Shown: one piece after another, positions 54,603 to 62,775 of the stretch | Numbering within the stretch: position 1 is the first letter of the stretch | How the letters are laid out: each line of letters begins with the position of its first letter | DNA from: Leptospira bourretii | GTDB lineage: Bacteria > Spirochaetota > Leptospiria > Leptospirales > Leptospiraceae | Direction: 5' to 3' | NCBI RefSeq assembly: GCF_004770145.1 | Contig: NZ_RQFW01000019.1 | Location: forward strand, 434,001-498,000 | DNA length: 64,000 bases | Made by a program: the position numbers and the translations under genes | Notes under the pieces: generated by a model | The model's database searches: none | Seen by the model: the letters and a program-made list of their open reading frames with translations, nothing else | Told to the model about the DNA's origin: nothing

Positions 54603-55652
54603 ATGATTTTTGAAATAGAGAATGAAAAATTTAAATCCATGGAATCTTACTCAATAGATCGTGAATTAAGATTAGAAAATCTTATTTCTGACAATGAAAA
54701 TTCGAATTTAATAAATTACCGGATTTTTGCAGAAGATTTATTGATAATTGGAACTGAAATAAGAACAAAAGAAAAAAAAAGGGCAGATATTGTTTGCCTA
54801 GATAAATTTGGAAATATCGTAATCGTGGAACTTAAGAAGGATCAAGCCAAGTTAGGAGTTGAAACACAAGCTCTACAATATTTATCTGATTTATCAAAAT
54901 ATAGAGGCCAGCAATTAATAAATAGATTTTCCACTTCATTTAAAAACCGCACAAATGAAAATTTAGAGGATTGCATAAACTCGTTTTTAGAAAACAGCAT
55001 TGAAATAAATTCTCTAAATCAATCTCAATCAATAATCCTTGTAGCTAGATCATTTGATCAATCGCTATTTTCAATGGGAGAATGGTTATCTTCAAAAGGA
55101 ATTCCTTTTAAGTGCATAAAATATCAAATTTATCAAATCAATGATAAAGAATATATTTCATTCTCAGTTGCATTTGATCAGTTGTCAGACAAAAGCAGAA
55201 AGTTAAAATTCCTAGATCAGGACTTTAGGAATCCAAATGCATATTGGTTTAATATAGGTTCTTCGGATCAAATTAATTGGGATTTAATGATACAGAAAGA
55301 ATTCATTTCTGCTGGTTTCGATGGTAGACTCGATGATAGAGGGTATCAAATTTTAAATTCATTTATACCAGGCGACATTATAGTAGGATTTTCTAGTCAG
55401 AAAGGAATTGTAGGACTCGCATCAATAACGGAAAAAAGCAAATACAAACTCGTAGAGAGAAATTCCTCAGAGGATTATTGGAATGGAAATCACCTACATA
55501 GACTAAGTGTAAAATGGGAACTTGTAAAACCAAATCTTTCAGATGCGATAAAAACATCAGAAATAAAATTGAATCTTGGATTATTTCATCCTATGCAAAC
55601 TAAACAAAACTTTCCAATAAATAAAATTAATGATCTAAAAAAATTATTTTGA
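54603..55652 (+). CDS. PD-(D/E)XK nuclease joined to a PUA/EVE-like domain (cassette 4)
   Basis: 349 residues. N-terminal nuclease core: RADIVCLDKFGNIVIVELKK (Asp and E-x-K of PD-(D/E)XK) followed by Gln-rich TQALQYLSDLSKYRGQQL, as in NucS-like and DUF91-type nucleases. C-terminal region (about 240-320) has GYQILNSFIPGDIIVGFSSQ, GIVGLASITEKSKYKLVE and WELVKPNLS, the strand order of EVE/PUA-like readers of modified bases. A modification-dependent restriction role is inferred. Ends 12 bases before attC4. Confidence 0.65.
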   Translation: MIFEIENEKFKSMESYSIDRELRLENLISDNENSNLINYRIFAEDLLIIGTEIRTKEKKRADIVCLDKFGNIVIVELKKDQAKLGVETQALQYLSDLSKYRGQQLINRFSTSFKNRTNENLEDCINSFLENSIEINSLNQSQSIILVARSFDQSLFSMGEWLSSKGIPFKCIKYQIYQINDKEYISFSVAFDQLSDKSRKLKFLDQDFRNPNAYWFNIGSSDQINWDLMIQKEFISAGFDGRLDDRGYQILNSFIPGDIIVGFSSQKGIVGLASITEKSKYKLVERNSSEDYWNGNHLHRLSVKWELVKPNLSDAIKTSEIKLNLGLFHPMQTKQNFPINKINDLKKLF

Positions 55653-55664
55653 TTATGGGAGCTA

Positions 55665-55829
55665 CGCATAACAGCGACTTACCGCTACGCTTCGGCACAA
55701 GGCCTCGCTCGGCCTACGGCAAATTCCCTTTCTGTCACTCGTTTGCATCCGCAAACTCCGTGCCAGTCCCTAACGTCCCGTTCCGGGACTCAGGGTCAGG
55801 GAACTTCGGTAAGTCTAGTTCGTTATGCG
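55665..55829 (+). repeat. attC site 4
   Basis: 165 bp. R'' CGCATAAC, R' GTTATGCG; inner arms ACTTACCG/CGGTAAGT; central stem CGGCAAATTCCCT/AGGGAACTTCGG. Belongs to the CGGCAAAT subfamily. Confidence 0.9.
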
Positions 55830-55872
55830 CCATACCTTAACTATTTTTAAGAAATAAAAATAAACTGAATCA

Positions 55873-56550
55873 ATGAACGAAGAATCAAAATCATCCATCT
55901 TATTTCATTTTTTTATTTTTTGGACATTTTGCTTTCTAAATGGTTTTTTCAATCCCGCTCTTTCAAAGAATCTTTTCTTGTTCTATATAGTTGAAATTAT
56001 CTTCTGGGTACTTCTGCCTATATTTACTATCACATACTTTATTTTCTTTTTAAACGTTTTTTCATTTTCAGACTTGGGATTTCATTCCAAACTATTTAAA
56101 AGGGAAAGTTACTCTTTCGTAATTATTTTCTCTTTATTTTTCAGCTTCTTTGTTCAAAAATTTTACTTTATTACTTACTCAGTACTTTCTAAAATTTTTA
56201 CTACAAATTATTTGCAAAACTTTGAATTCCAATCTACAATTCCAAATAATTTTGAAACTGGCATTTTATTAACAATATATTATTCCTTTACTGCTGGATT
56301 CGTTGAAGAAATTTACTATCGTGGATTTTTAGCTCAACTTTTTCATATAGACCATAAATTTAATGTTAATTACATTCTAATTTCATCTACTCTCTTCTCT
56401 ATGAATCATTGGGAAGGCGGAATTATAAACATAATTGATACTTTTCTATACGGATTACTTTTTTCTATTTTCTACAACAAATTCAGGAATATATGGCCTC
56501 TTATTATAGCACACATAATTACTGATATAATTGCTTTTTATCCAAAGTAA
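55873..56550 (+). CDS. CPBP-family intramembrane metalloprotease (cassette 5)
   Basis: 225 residues with about six to eight transmembrane segments. Active-site motifs of CPBP/Abi proteases: GFVEEIYYRGF (E-E-x3-R), SMNHWEG (His), and IIAHIITDI (His and Asp) near the C-terminus. Family members cleave within membranes; several act in bacteriocin immunity or abortive infection. Within an integron array a defence or immunity function is a reasonable inference. Confidence 0.88.
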   Translation: MNEESKSSILFHFFIFWTFCFLNGFFNPALSKNLFLFYIVEIIFWVLLPIFTITYFIFFLNVFSFSDLGFHSKLFKRESYSFVIIFSLFFSFFVQKFYFITYSVLSKIFTTNYLQNFEFQSTIPNNFETGILLTIYYSFTAGFVEEIYYRGFLAQLFHIDHKFNVNYILISSTLFSMNHWEGGIINIIDTFLYGLLFSIFYNKFRNIWPLIIAHIITDIIAFYPK

Positions 56551-56571
56551 TGAACGATACCAAAGGTACGG

Positions 56572-56735
56572 CGCATAACAGCGACTTAACGCTTCGCTTC
56601 GGGACTAGCCCTCGCTCGGTCTACGACACATTCCTCTCTGGAACTTCTCTTGCCTCCGCAAGCGTCGTTCCAGTCCCTAACGTCCCTTCCGGGACTCAGG
56701 GCCGAGGAACGTCGTTAAGTCTAGTTCGTTATACG
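56572..56735 (+). repeat. attC site 5
   Basis: 164 bp. R'' CGCATAAC, R' GTTATACG; inner arms ACTTAACG/CGTTAAGT; central stem ATTCCTC/GAGGAAC. CGACACAT subfamily. Confidence 0.9.
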
Positions 56736-56812
56736 CCATATTGCATTACTCTTTCCATCAAATGACTATTTTGTTTAACTGAATAAGCAAAAATCTCGTT
56801 AAAAAAAGTATC

Positions 56813-57400
56813 ATGAAAGCATTAATTCTCTTTTCGATCCTATTTATAAATATCGATCTCTCAAGTAAACCAATACTAATTGATGGATTAAATAACGATA
56901 AAGAATTTATAGAAACTAACTTCATTAGCAGACTGCTTGATTGTATAGCATCTGGTGATAGAAATTGTTTAGATAAAATCACAGCCCAAACTATCTATAT
57001 TGGCTTTGAAGATATATTATTCAGATTTAATAAGAAAATCACTACCCGACCTAAGTGGAAACGCAGTGACAATCTTTATAATAAAATTGGATTGTTTGAG
57101 GATTTTTACCAAATAATTATTACTAAAACTTACGCTCGTGAATATTTTTCAGATACAGGTTTTTTTGAATACGAAATAGAAAATTCGATAAAAGATCTTG
57201 CTACCATAAATAGAAAAAATTACTATTGGACACCTAACTGCGGCTTTAACTTAATATTACTAGTCAAAGAAAATAAGAAAAAAGTAGCTTGTGTAGACCT
57301 TAACAATCTAGATATAAACCCTAAATCTACAATAGTCTACCAATGTAAAAATTACGAAAAGGAAATAGATTGCAAGATCGTTGGTTTACAATTTTTATAA
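56813..57400 (+). CDS. Secreted protein of unknown function (cassette 6)
   Basis: 195 residues from ATG 56813. Signal peptide about 1-18 (LILFSILFINIDLSSK). The mature part carries cysteines in LLDCIASGDRNCLD, PNCGFN, VACVDL and YQCKNYEKEIDCK, arranged as pairs. No family recognised. Probably periplasmic or surface-exposed. Confidence 0.62.
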   Translation: MKALILFSILFINIDLSSKPILIDGLNNDKEFIETNFISRLLDCIASGDRNCLDKITAQTIYIGFEDILFRFNKKITTRPKWKRSDNLYNKIGLFEDFYQIIITKTYAREYFSDTGFFEYEIENSIKDLATINRKNYYWTPNCGFNLILLVKENKKKVACVDLNNLDINPKSTIVYQCKNYEKEIDCKIVGLQFL

Positions 57401-57506
57401 AAGTTTAACAAACATAAATTTAGTTTACTATTGATAAAAACTTAGACAAAAAGCTGACCAAACTAATTAAATTTTCGATTAAAAAATATATACTATTACA
57501 ATACGG

Positions 57507-57672
57507 CGTATAACTTCCGCTAACCACTTCGCGTCGGGACTTGCGCCCTCGCTCGGTCTACGACACATTCCCCTCTGGCACTCCTCTTGCCTTCGCAAGC
57601 GTCGTTCCAGTCCCTAACGTCCCCTCCAGGGACTCAGGGTCGGGAAACGTCGGTTAGCTAGTTCGTTATGCG
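57507..57672 (+). repeat. attC site 6 (divergent left arm)
   Basis: 166 bp. R'' CGTATAAC, R' GTTATGCG. The left spacer is TTCC instead of the usual AGCG; inner arms GCTAACC/GGTTAGC still pair. Central stem TTCCC/GGGAA. CGACACAT subfamily. Confidence 0.87.
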
Positions 57673-57698
57673 AAATTGGATAAACATTAAGTTATAAA

Positions 57699-58424
57699 AT
57701 GAAATTTGTTGAACCAATATGGAATTGTATACTTCAGGATGTAAAGCGACTCAATGTAGGTATGCAAAAATCCTTCAATTTCTTTGAAGAAGGCTCCGGA
57801 GCCCAAAGCATACTTTCACTTTCTGAAGATCAAATCGTTAACATAATACAAAAGAACAAAAACTATCTAAATTTACTTTTAACAGAAGCTGGAATTCAAC
57901 ATTATTCTAAAGCGATTAAACACATACCAAAGTATGAAGTCTTTGGATATGGTACAGGTGATTTCGATCTTGTTATCTATGGTCCAACTTACCCATATGA
58001 ATTAATTTCATTTGAATTTAAAAGAATTAAGGTAGAAGCCTTAGACTATAACAATGATAAAGTCAATAAAATTGGTGGTATCGAAACCCTTTTTAACCAA
58101 TTGGAAGAAAGAGTAAAAATGGGCTTCCATGCAGTTTATGGTATTATTATAATACACTCAGATTTGAGGGAAAGAAGAACTGCCAATACAATCTTGCGTT
58201 CACATACTTTAGAAACTAATCAAAAACTTTTTTATGAAATAAATAGTCTAAAATCATTTCCAACGGAGGCAGGATTGATTCTAATGAAATACGAACAACC
58301 AACTGGAAAAGAATCTGCTATTAACTTCAAAGTAGGTAGAGTAAAATTTGCCGAAAAACTTCGACAAAATGACGAAACAAGAGTCAAATTTCAAAATTAC
58401 CTCAACCAATCCAACTTCGCATAA
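57699..58424 (+). CDS. PD-(D/E)XK-like nuclease of unknown family (cassette 7)
   Basis: 241 residues. A nuclease-like core is visible: GYGTGDFDLVIYGPTYPYEL followed by ISFEFKRIKV, giving an Asp and an E-x-K at the PD-(D/E)XK spacing, then GIETLFNQLEERVKMGFHAV and YGIIIIHSDLRERRTANTIL. Could bind or cut DNA. The stop TAA is inside the attC7 left arm (GCATAAC), so the last residues NFA come partly from the site. Confidence 0.55.
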   Translation: MKFVEPIWNCILQDVKRLNVGMQKSFNFFEEGSGAQSILSLSEDQIVNIIQKNKNYLNLLLTEAGIQHYSKAIKHIPKYEVFGYGTGDFDLVIYGPTYPYELISFEFKRIKVEALDYNNDKVNKIGGIETLFNQLEERVKMGFHAVYGIIIIHSDLRERRTANTILRSHTLETNQKLFYEINSLKSFPTEAGLILMKYEQPTGKESAINFKVGRVKFAEKLRQNDETRVKFQNYLNQSNFA

Positions 58425-58584
58425 CAGCGACTTAACGCTTCGTTTCGGGACTTGCGCCCTCACTCGGTCTGCGACACATTCCTCTCTGGAACTCCTCTTG
58501 CCTACGCAAGCCTCGTTCCAGTCCCTAACGTCCCCTCCAGGGACTCAGGGTCGAGGAACGTCGTTAAGTCTAGTTCGTTATACG
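58418..58584 (+). repeat. attC site 7
   Basis: 167 bp. R'' CGCATAAC, R' GTTATACG; inner arms ACTTAACG/CGTTAAGT; central stem ATTCCTC/GAGGAAC. Contains the stop codon of cassette 7. Confidence 0.9.
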
Positions 58585-58608
58585 CAATAGGTCATAAATT
58601 ATATCTAA

Positions 58609-59349
58609 ATGAAATGCTACGCAAATTCAAAAGGCAATTGTTCATCAAAATTCTCAAGAGAACATATAATCTCCGATTCTTTACTTCAATCAAAAGTAGG
58701 AGTCAGCGGATTTGAGTGGTGCAAAGGTAAGGAAGTTTTTATAGGCAAAGGATCTTTTACTCAAAAAATTTTATGTACTACGCACAATTCTGCCCTTTCA
58801 CCTTTTGATTCAGAGATGACAAAGTTATTCAAAATACTAAATACATATGATATTCAAAGTAAATCCGGTGAAATCGGATATAAAGAAGAAAATATCCAAG
58901 GTGAATTTTTGGAACGATGGGTATTGAAAACTTCAATAAATTTCATTCATTATTATTCTAATGAGGAAAAAGTATTTTTTCACGAAGATACTGTAATTCC
59001 ATACTTATTTGGTGATAAATTATTTTCATTCCCTTTCGGATTATCGATTACTTTTTCAACAAAAATGAAAGCAGACTTTCAAGGAAAATCACATTTTCAA
59101 ATCGGAAGCACCATAAGCGAAGGAAATAGATACTTAGATACGGCTATTTTAATTTTTAACGGATTTATCTTTACATTCTACTTACCAACAGAAACAAATT
59201 TAGGCCAAGTTGATCTACTAAAACTAAAATGCAGTGGCAAAGTTATAAGCAAGAATGGATTTCTTAATATCTGGCATATTCAAGGTATTGATCATGGCAA
59301 AAACAAAATTAAGATTAATTGGAAAGATACGAAATCGAATAGCAAATGA
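58609..59349 (+). CDS. HNH-like protein (cassette 8)
   Basis: 246 residues. N-terminal CYANSKGNCS, REHIISDSLLQSKVGVSGFE and KILCTTHNSALSPFDSEM give C...C / EH-I / CxxHN..LSxxD, the layout of HNH-type zinc nuclease domains (HNH_5-like). The C-terminal 150 residues (beta-rich, FGLSITFSTKMKADFQG, GNRYLDTAILIFNGFIFTF) are unassigned. Possible anti-phage or restriction activity is an inference from cargo context. Confidence 0.6.
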   Translation: MKCYANSKGNCSSKFSREHIISDSLLQSKVGVSGFEWCKGKEVFIGKGSFTQKILCTTHNSALSPFDSEMTKLFKILNTYDIQSKSGEIGYKEENIQGEFLERWVLKTSINFIHYYSNEEKVFFHEDTVIPYLFGDKLFSFPFGLSITFSTKMKADFQGKSHFQIGSTISEGNRYLDTAILIFNGFIFTFYLPTETNLGQVDLLKLKCSGKVISKNGFLNIWHIQGIDHGKNKIKINWKDTKSNSK

Positions 59350-59356
59350 CCTACTG

Positions 59357-59522
59357 CGTATAACAGCGACTAACCGCTTCGTTTCGGCACTTACGGCCTC
59401 ACTCGGTCTACGACACATGGACTTCTGGCACTCCTCTTGCCTCTGCAAGCGTCGTTCCAGCCCTAACGTCCCCTTCGGGGGCTCAGGGTCAGTCCACGTC
59501 GGTTAGTCTAGTTCGTTATACG
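59357..59522 (+). repeat. attC site 8
   Basis: 166 bp. R'' CGTATAAC, R' GTTATACG; inner arms ACTAACCG/CGGTTAGT; central stem ATGGACT/AGTCCAC, a different sequence from its neighbours but still fully paired. Confidence 0.9.
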
Positions 59523-59543
59523 CAATGTTCATAAATTTAAACT

Positions 59544-60371
59544 ATGAAAAAATATTATAGCTCAAGAAACAAATCATCAACTTTAACAGAAGAAGACTTA
59601 TATCAAAAAGTTAAAAGTTTATATTCCTTATTTCTTGAAAAAGATTATTTCAAGAACCTTGCGAAGATTACCAAAAAAGGAATTCCACAAGATATAATCC
59701 TTGAAGCGGATCTCAAACTATCATTTCAACCATTCCCTATTGAAAAATGGGAAAACGAGAAAATCACAGAAACAAATCTTTTTGATTTAATTGAATATCT
59801 TTATGATTACATATCTAAACCGATAGGGTGGAACACACATTTTGATCCAGAATCAGATGAAATTTACGAAGATTATAATTCATACGACCCAGAAAAAGCA
59901 AAACGAGAATACTGCGAACTAGTAAATATGTTTCTTAACGACTATGGTAGTGGTTATGAATTATCAGATAAAGGTGAAATACTCTCATTAGGTAGCCCTG
60001 TCCTAGAAGGGCTTTTTAAAGCAGAAATAATCCCCTTTGACAAAGAAAATGTAGATAAAAAGATCGAAAATGCTATTTTGAAATGGAGAAGAAGAAATCA
60101 ATCACTCGAAGATCGAAAGAATATTATACTAGAATTATCAGAAGTATTCGAATGGTTAAAAAAAACAAGTAAGCTCGAATTAGCGCTAGAAAACAAAGAT
60201 GATTCTATGCTTTTTAATATAATTAATAATTTTGCCATACGCCATCATAATCCAAACCAAAAAAGTAATTATGACAAATCTATATGGTATTCTTGGATGT
60301 TTCATTTTTATTTGGCAACATACCATGCGACAATTCGCCTCATAATCAAACAAGATCAACAGCAAAAATGA
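59544..60371 (+). CDS. Protein of unknown function, possibly Abi/HEPN-like (cassette 9)
   Basis: 275 residues, acidic and helical. A linker YDYISKPIGWNTHFD and a C-terminal region NNFAIRHHNPNQKSNYDKSI with WYSWMFHFYLATYHATIRLI. The conserved-looking RHH followed by a hydrophobic helix recalls HEPN-type or Abi C-terminal regions, but this is only a resemblance. Ends 6 bases before attC9. Confidence 0.5.
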   Translation: MKKYYSSRNKSSTLTEEDLYQKVKSLYSLFLEKDYFKNLAKITKKGIPQDIILEADLKLSFQPFPIEKWENEKITETNLFDLIEYLYDYISKPIGWNTHFDPESDEIYEDYNSYDPEKAKREYCELVNMFLNDYGSGYELSDKGEILSLGSPVLEGLFKAEIIPFDKENVDKKIENAILKWRRRNQSLEDRKNIILELSEVFEWLKKTSKLELALENKDDSMLFNIINNFAIRHHNPNQKSNYDKSIWYSWMFHFYLATYHATIRLIIKQDQQQK

Positions 60372-60377
60372 ACACTG

Positions 60378-60543
60378 CGTATAACAGCGGGGAAACGCTG
60401 CGCTTCGGGACTTACGCCCTCGCTTGGTCTACGACACATTTCCCTCTGGCACTCCTCTTGCCTCTGCAAGCGTCGTTCCAGTCCCTAACGTCCCATTCGG
60501 GACTCAGGGTCGGGAAACGTCGTCTCCCCTAGTTCGTTATACG
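60378..60543 (+). repeat. attC site 9
   Basis: 166 bp. R'' CGTATAAC, R' GTTATACG; inner arms GGGGAAACG/CGTCTCCCC (one mismatch); central stem ATTTCCC/GGGAAAC. The unusual GGGG left inner arm is matched by CCCC on the right. Confidence 0.9.
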
Positions 60544-60557
60544 AAATTTCGAAAAAA

Positions 60558-61601
60558 ACGAATTATTCTGAAATAAATGTTACACTTGATATAGAAGACG
60601 ACCTTATCGAATATATTGGGAAAACAATTGATCACTTAATCAGACTAGGGTTTAAATTTCCAACTCTAAGTAATTGGAAAGAAACAGAAATTGAGAAAAT
60701 AAAAAGAAACAACGAACATTTAAAAACTCTAAATCTTCCCATTAAGGAAGAATTTCTTAAATATTCAAAATCTGATTGGAGAAGAAAATATAGAGAAGAC
60801 CAAGTTTACTTATATTTCAACATACGAGAAAAAATCCCTTTTGATAAGCCAAGAAAAATAATCTTTTCTAGCAGATTCTCGTGTCCTCCAAATCATGAAC
60901 TAGGTTTAAAAAATTTAATTTCAAGTATCGAAAACGGAAGAAATTTATTGCCTTTTATGAGTAGAGGAATACTAAAACCGACAGCTCAAGATGGTCTTCT
61001 ATTCGAATTTGGTATAACGCACTTACATTTAGGTCTTGAACCTGATCAAAAACGACCAGTATTAATAAAAAGTACCAAAGAAGTTGTTTATTGCATTTTT
61101 AATGACATCGAAGTATACTTCCTTATCTTAGCAGGTCACGGTCTATGGGCTGATATTGCGTTATTAGAGCTAGTGCAATCGGAATTTCCCAATTTACTCA
61201 AGCGCTGGGAATACAATGGTTCTTCTGGATTTAAGAAGCCTTTAGATCCCAAAAAAAGATTAGAATTTCGCAAAGCTGGAGTAAACACTTTGATAGAAGT
61301 TAATGGAAAATCTTATTTTCCACTTGGCGGCGGTATAAATTCAGCCGGAACATCTAGCCAATCAATAATGAAAGCTGACCAAATGTTTCAGCATTACAAA
61401 GATATTGAAGCACAATTAAAGAATACAATTAAAGAAAACTCTCAGAAAATTCAGGAAGAAAACAAAAGAGCGATTCCAGAATTAAATTTAAAGATGACGG
61501 ACCCAGATAAATATTTTTTTATAGATTCCAAACGTTCGTTGAAGCTACAAGCAATTGTAGACCCGGAAACTCTTCAAATATTATCTATCAAAAGTGTTTA
61601 A
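60558..61601 (+). CDS. Protein of unknown function without an ATG start (cassette 10)
   Basis: The open frame runs without a stop from within attC9 to 61601. ACG at 60558 (ACG AAT TAT TCT) sits where an ATG would give MNYSEINVTLDIEDDLIEYI; the first in-frame ATG is only at 60948. Codon pattern and peptide look coding from 60558. About 347 residues, with EINVTLDIEDDLIEYIGKTI at the start and GLLFEFGITHLHLGLEPDQK mid-chain; a charged coiled-coil near 290. Family not recognised. Either ACG initiates or the start was lost by ATG to ACG. Confidence 0.6.
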   Translation, partial: TNYSEINVTLDIEDDLIEYIGKTIDHLIRLGFKFPTLSNWKETEIEKIKRNNEHLKTLNLPIKEEFLKYSKSDWRRKYREDQVYLYFNIREKIPFDKPRKIIFSSRFSCPPNHELGLKNLISSIENGRNLLPFMSRGILKPTAQDGLLFEFGITHLHLGLEPDQKRPVLIKSTKEVVYCIFNDIEVYFLILAGHGLWADIALLELVQSEFPNLLKRWEYNGSSGFKKPLDPKKRLEFRKAGVNTLIEVNGKSYFPLGGGINSAGTSSQSIMKADQMFQHYKDIEAQLKNTIKENSQKIQEENKRAIPELNLKMTDPDKYFFIDSKRSLKLQAIVDPETLQILSIKSV

Positions 61602-61616
61602 GTCTTTTCGAAACTT

Positions 61617-61780
61617 CGTATAACAGCGTCTTCCCGCTACGTTTCGGCACAAGGCCTCACTCGGCCTACGGCAAATTCCCTTCCGTCACGCTTCTTGCTC
61701 CGCAAGAAGTCGCGCCGACGCCAACACCTACTTCGTAGGCTCGGCTACAGGGAACTTCGGGAAGACTAGTTCGTTATTCG
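61617..61780 (+). repeat. attC site 10
   Basis: 164 bp. R'' CGTATAAC, R' GTTATTCG (different cassettes). Inner arms TCTTCCCG/CGGGAAGA; central stem ATTCCCT/AGGGAAC. Interior nearly identical to site 2. Confidence 0.9.
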
Positions 61781-61820
61781 CCATATGCCAGAAAAAGGTT
61801 TTTTATCATAAGTAAAAGAT

Positions 61821-62249
61821 ATGTCAAAATTCCTAATTATAACGCTTTTTATTTCAATATCTATAGCCTATTTTGTTTTTAGGTATTTAAGATTTAAACG
61901 CAAACTGAAAAATGAAATTGAAAATTACAAGAAAAATAGAGAATATTTTTCTATCGAAAAATTATACGAAGAGCTAAATGATGAAATTTTTATTAAAAAG
62001 GATTTATTCTACAATATTATAAATTGCATTTATGAAGAATTTGATTTAGGAATAGCTGGATACTTAAGATTAGATGATAATCTCGCTACCGACTTATCCT
62101 TTATCTGGAAATTTTACGACGAAATGAAAGATATCGAGTTAATTGAGGCATTAGAATCAAATTTTAATATAAAAATTTCCAACATCGACGCAGAAAATGT
62201 AAAAACAGTTAGAGATTTAATATATTTGGTGAATAGAAAAATTGTTTAA
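61821..62249 (+). CDS. Membrane-anchored protein with acyl-carrier-protein-like helical domain (cassette 11, first gene)
   Basis: 142 residues. One transmembrane segment (about 4-23), a charged coiled linker (FKRKLKNEIENYKKNREYFS), then YLRLDDNLATDLSF and IELIEALESNFNIKISNIDA, ENVKTVRDLIYLVNRKI, the helix pattern of ACP-like/DUF1493 proteins. The D-S-L phosphopantetheine serine is missing (MKDIEL), so it is probably not a carrier. Overlaps the next gene. Confidence 0.6.
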   Translation: MSKFLIITLFISISIAYFVFRYLRFKRKLKNEIENYKKNREYFSIEKLYEELNDEIFIKKDLFYNIINCIYEEFDLGIAGYLRLDDNLATDLSFIWKFYDEMKDIELIEALESNFNIKISNIDAENVKTVRDLIYLVNRKIV

Positions 62250-62592
62250 GATCATTCTATTGCTAATTATTTTTAATTTACAATGCGCTACATCCCCTGG
62301 AGCAAAAAAATTTAACAAATATTTCAAAAATAAAAAAAATTGTAAGATAATATTGAACATTAACGGAGAATTAGCATATCATTTTCCTATTTCAGATAAA
62401 TGCGGTCAGCAAGCTATGAAAATCGGATATTACTATTTTAATAGCTCATCCGAAACTGAGCCGTATTTAAATTTAATTTCAAGCGACTCTGGTATGTTTA
62501 AAATCATTTTTAGCCAAAATTACAATGAATTAATTTTAATAGATGCCAGAACAAATAAGCATGATATCTACCAATTGGCAAACGGCGAATAA
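62242..62592 (+). CDS. Lipoprotein of unknown function (cassette 11, second gene)
   Basis: 116 residues from TTG 62242, overlapping the previous stop; GGTGAA upstream. Lipobox LIIFNLQC gives a likely lipidated Cys. The rest has KNCKIILNINGELAYHF and DKCGQQAMKIGYYYFNSSS, with paired cysteines. The stop codon lies in the attC11 left arm (GGC GAA TAA C). Confidence 0.62.
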   Translation: MFKIILLLIIFNLQCATSPGAKKFNKYFKNKKNCKIILNINGELAYHFPISDKCGQQAMKIGYYYFNSSSETEPYLNLISSDSGMFKIIFSQNYNELILIDARTNKHDIYQLANGE

Positions 62593-62750
62593 CAGCGACT
62601 TAACGCTTCGCTGCGGGACTTACGCCCTTGCTCGGTCTGCGACACATTCCTCTCTGGAACTCCTCTTGCCGCCGCAAGCCTCGTTCCAGTCCCTAACGTC
62701 CCTTCGGGACTCAGGGTCGAGGAACGTCGTTAAGTCTAGTTCGTTAGCCG
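62586..62750 (+). repeat. attC site 11
   Basis: 165 bp. R'' CGAATAAC, R' GTTAGCCG: a strong mismatch at the junction because the two arms belong to different cassettes. Inner arms ACTTAACG/CGTTAAGT; central stem ATTCCTC/GAGGAAC. Confidence 0.9.
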
Positions 62751-62775
62751 AAATGGAATAAATTTCTAGAATAAA

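Noticed and set aside
55649..56765. Short open frames at 55649-55840 and 56550-56765 (and similar at 58348-58715, 60284-60532, 62543-62761)
   Set aside because: They read through attC sites and share the same translated repeat peptide; no ribosome-binding sites.
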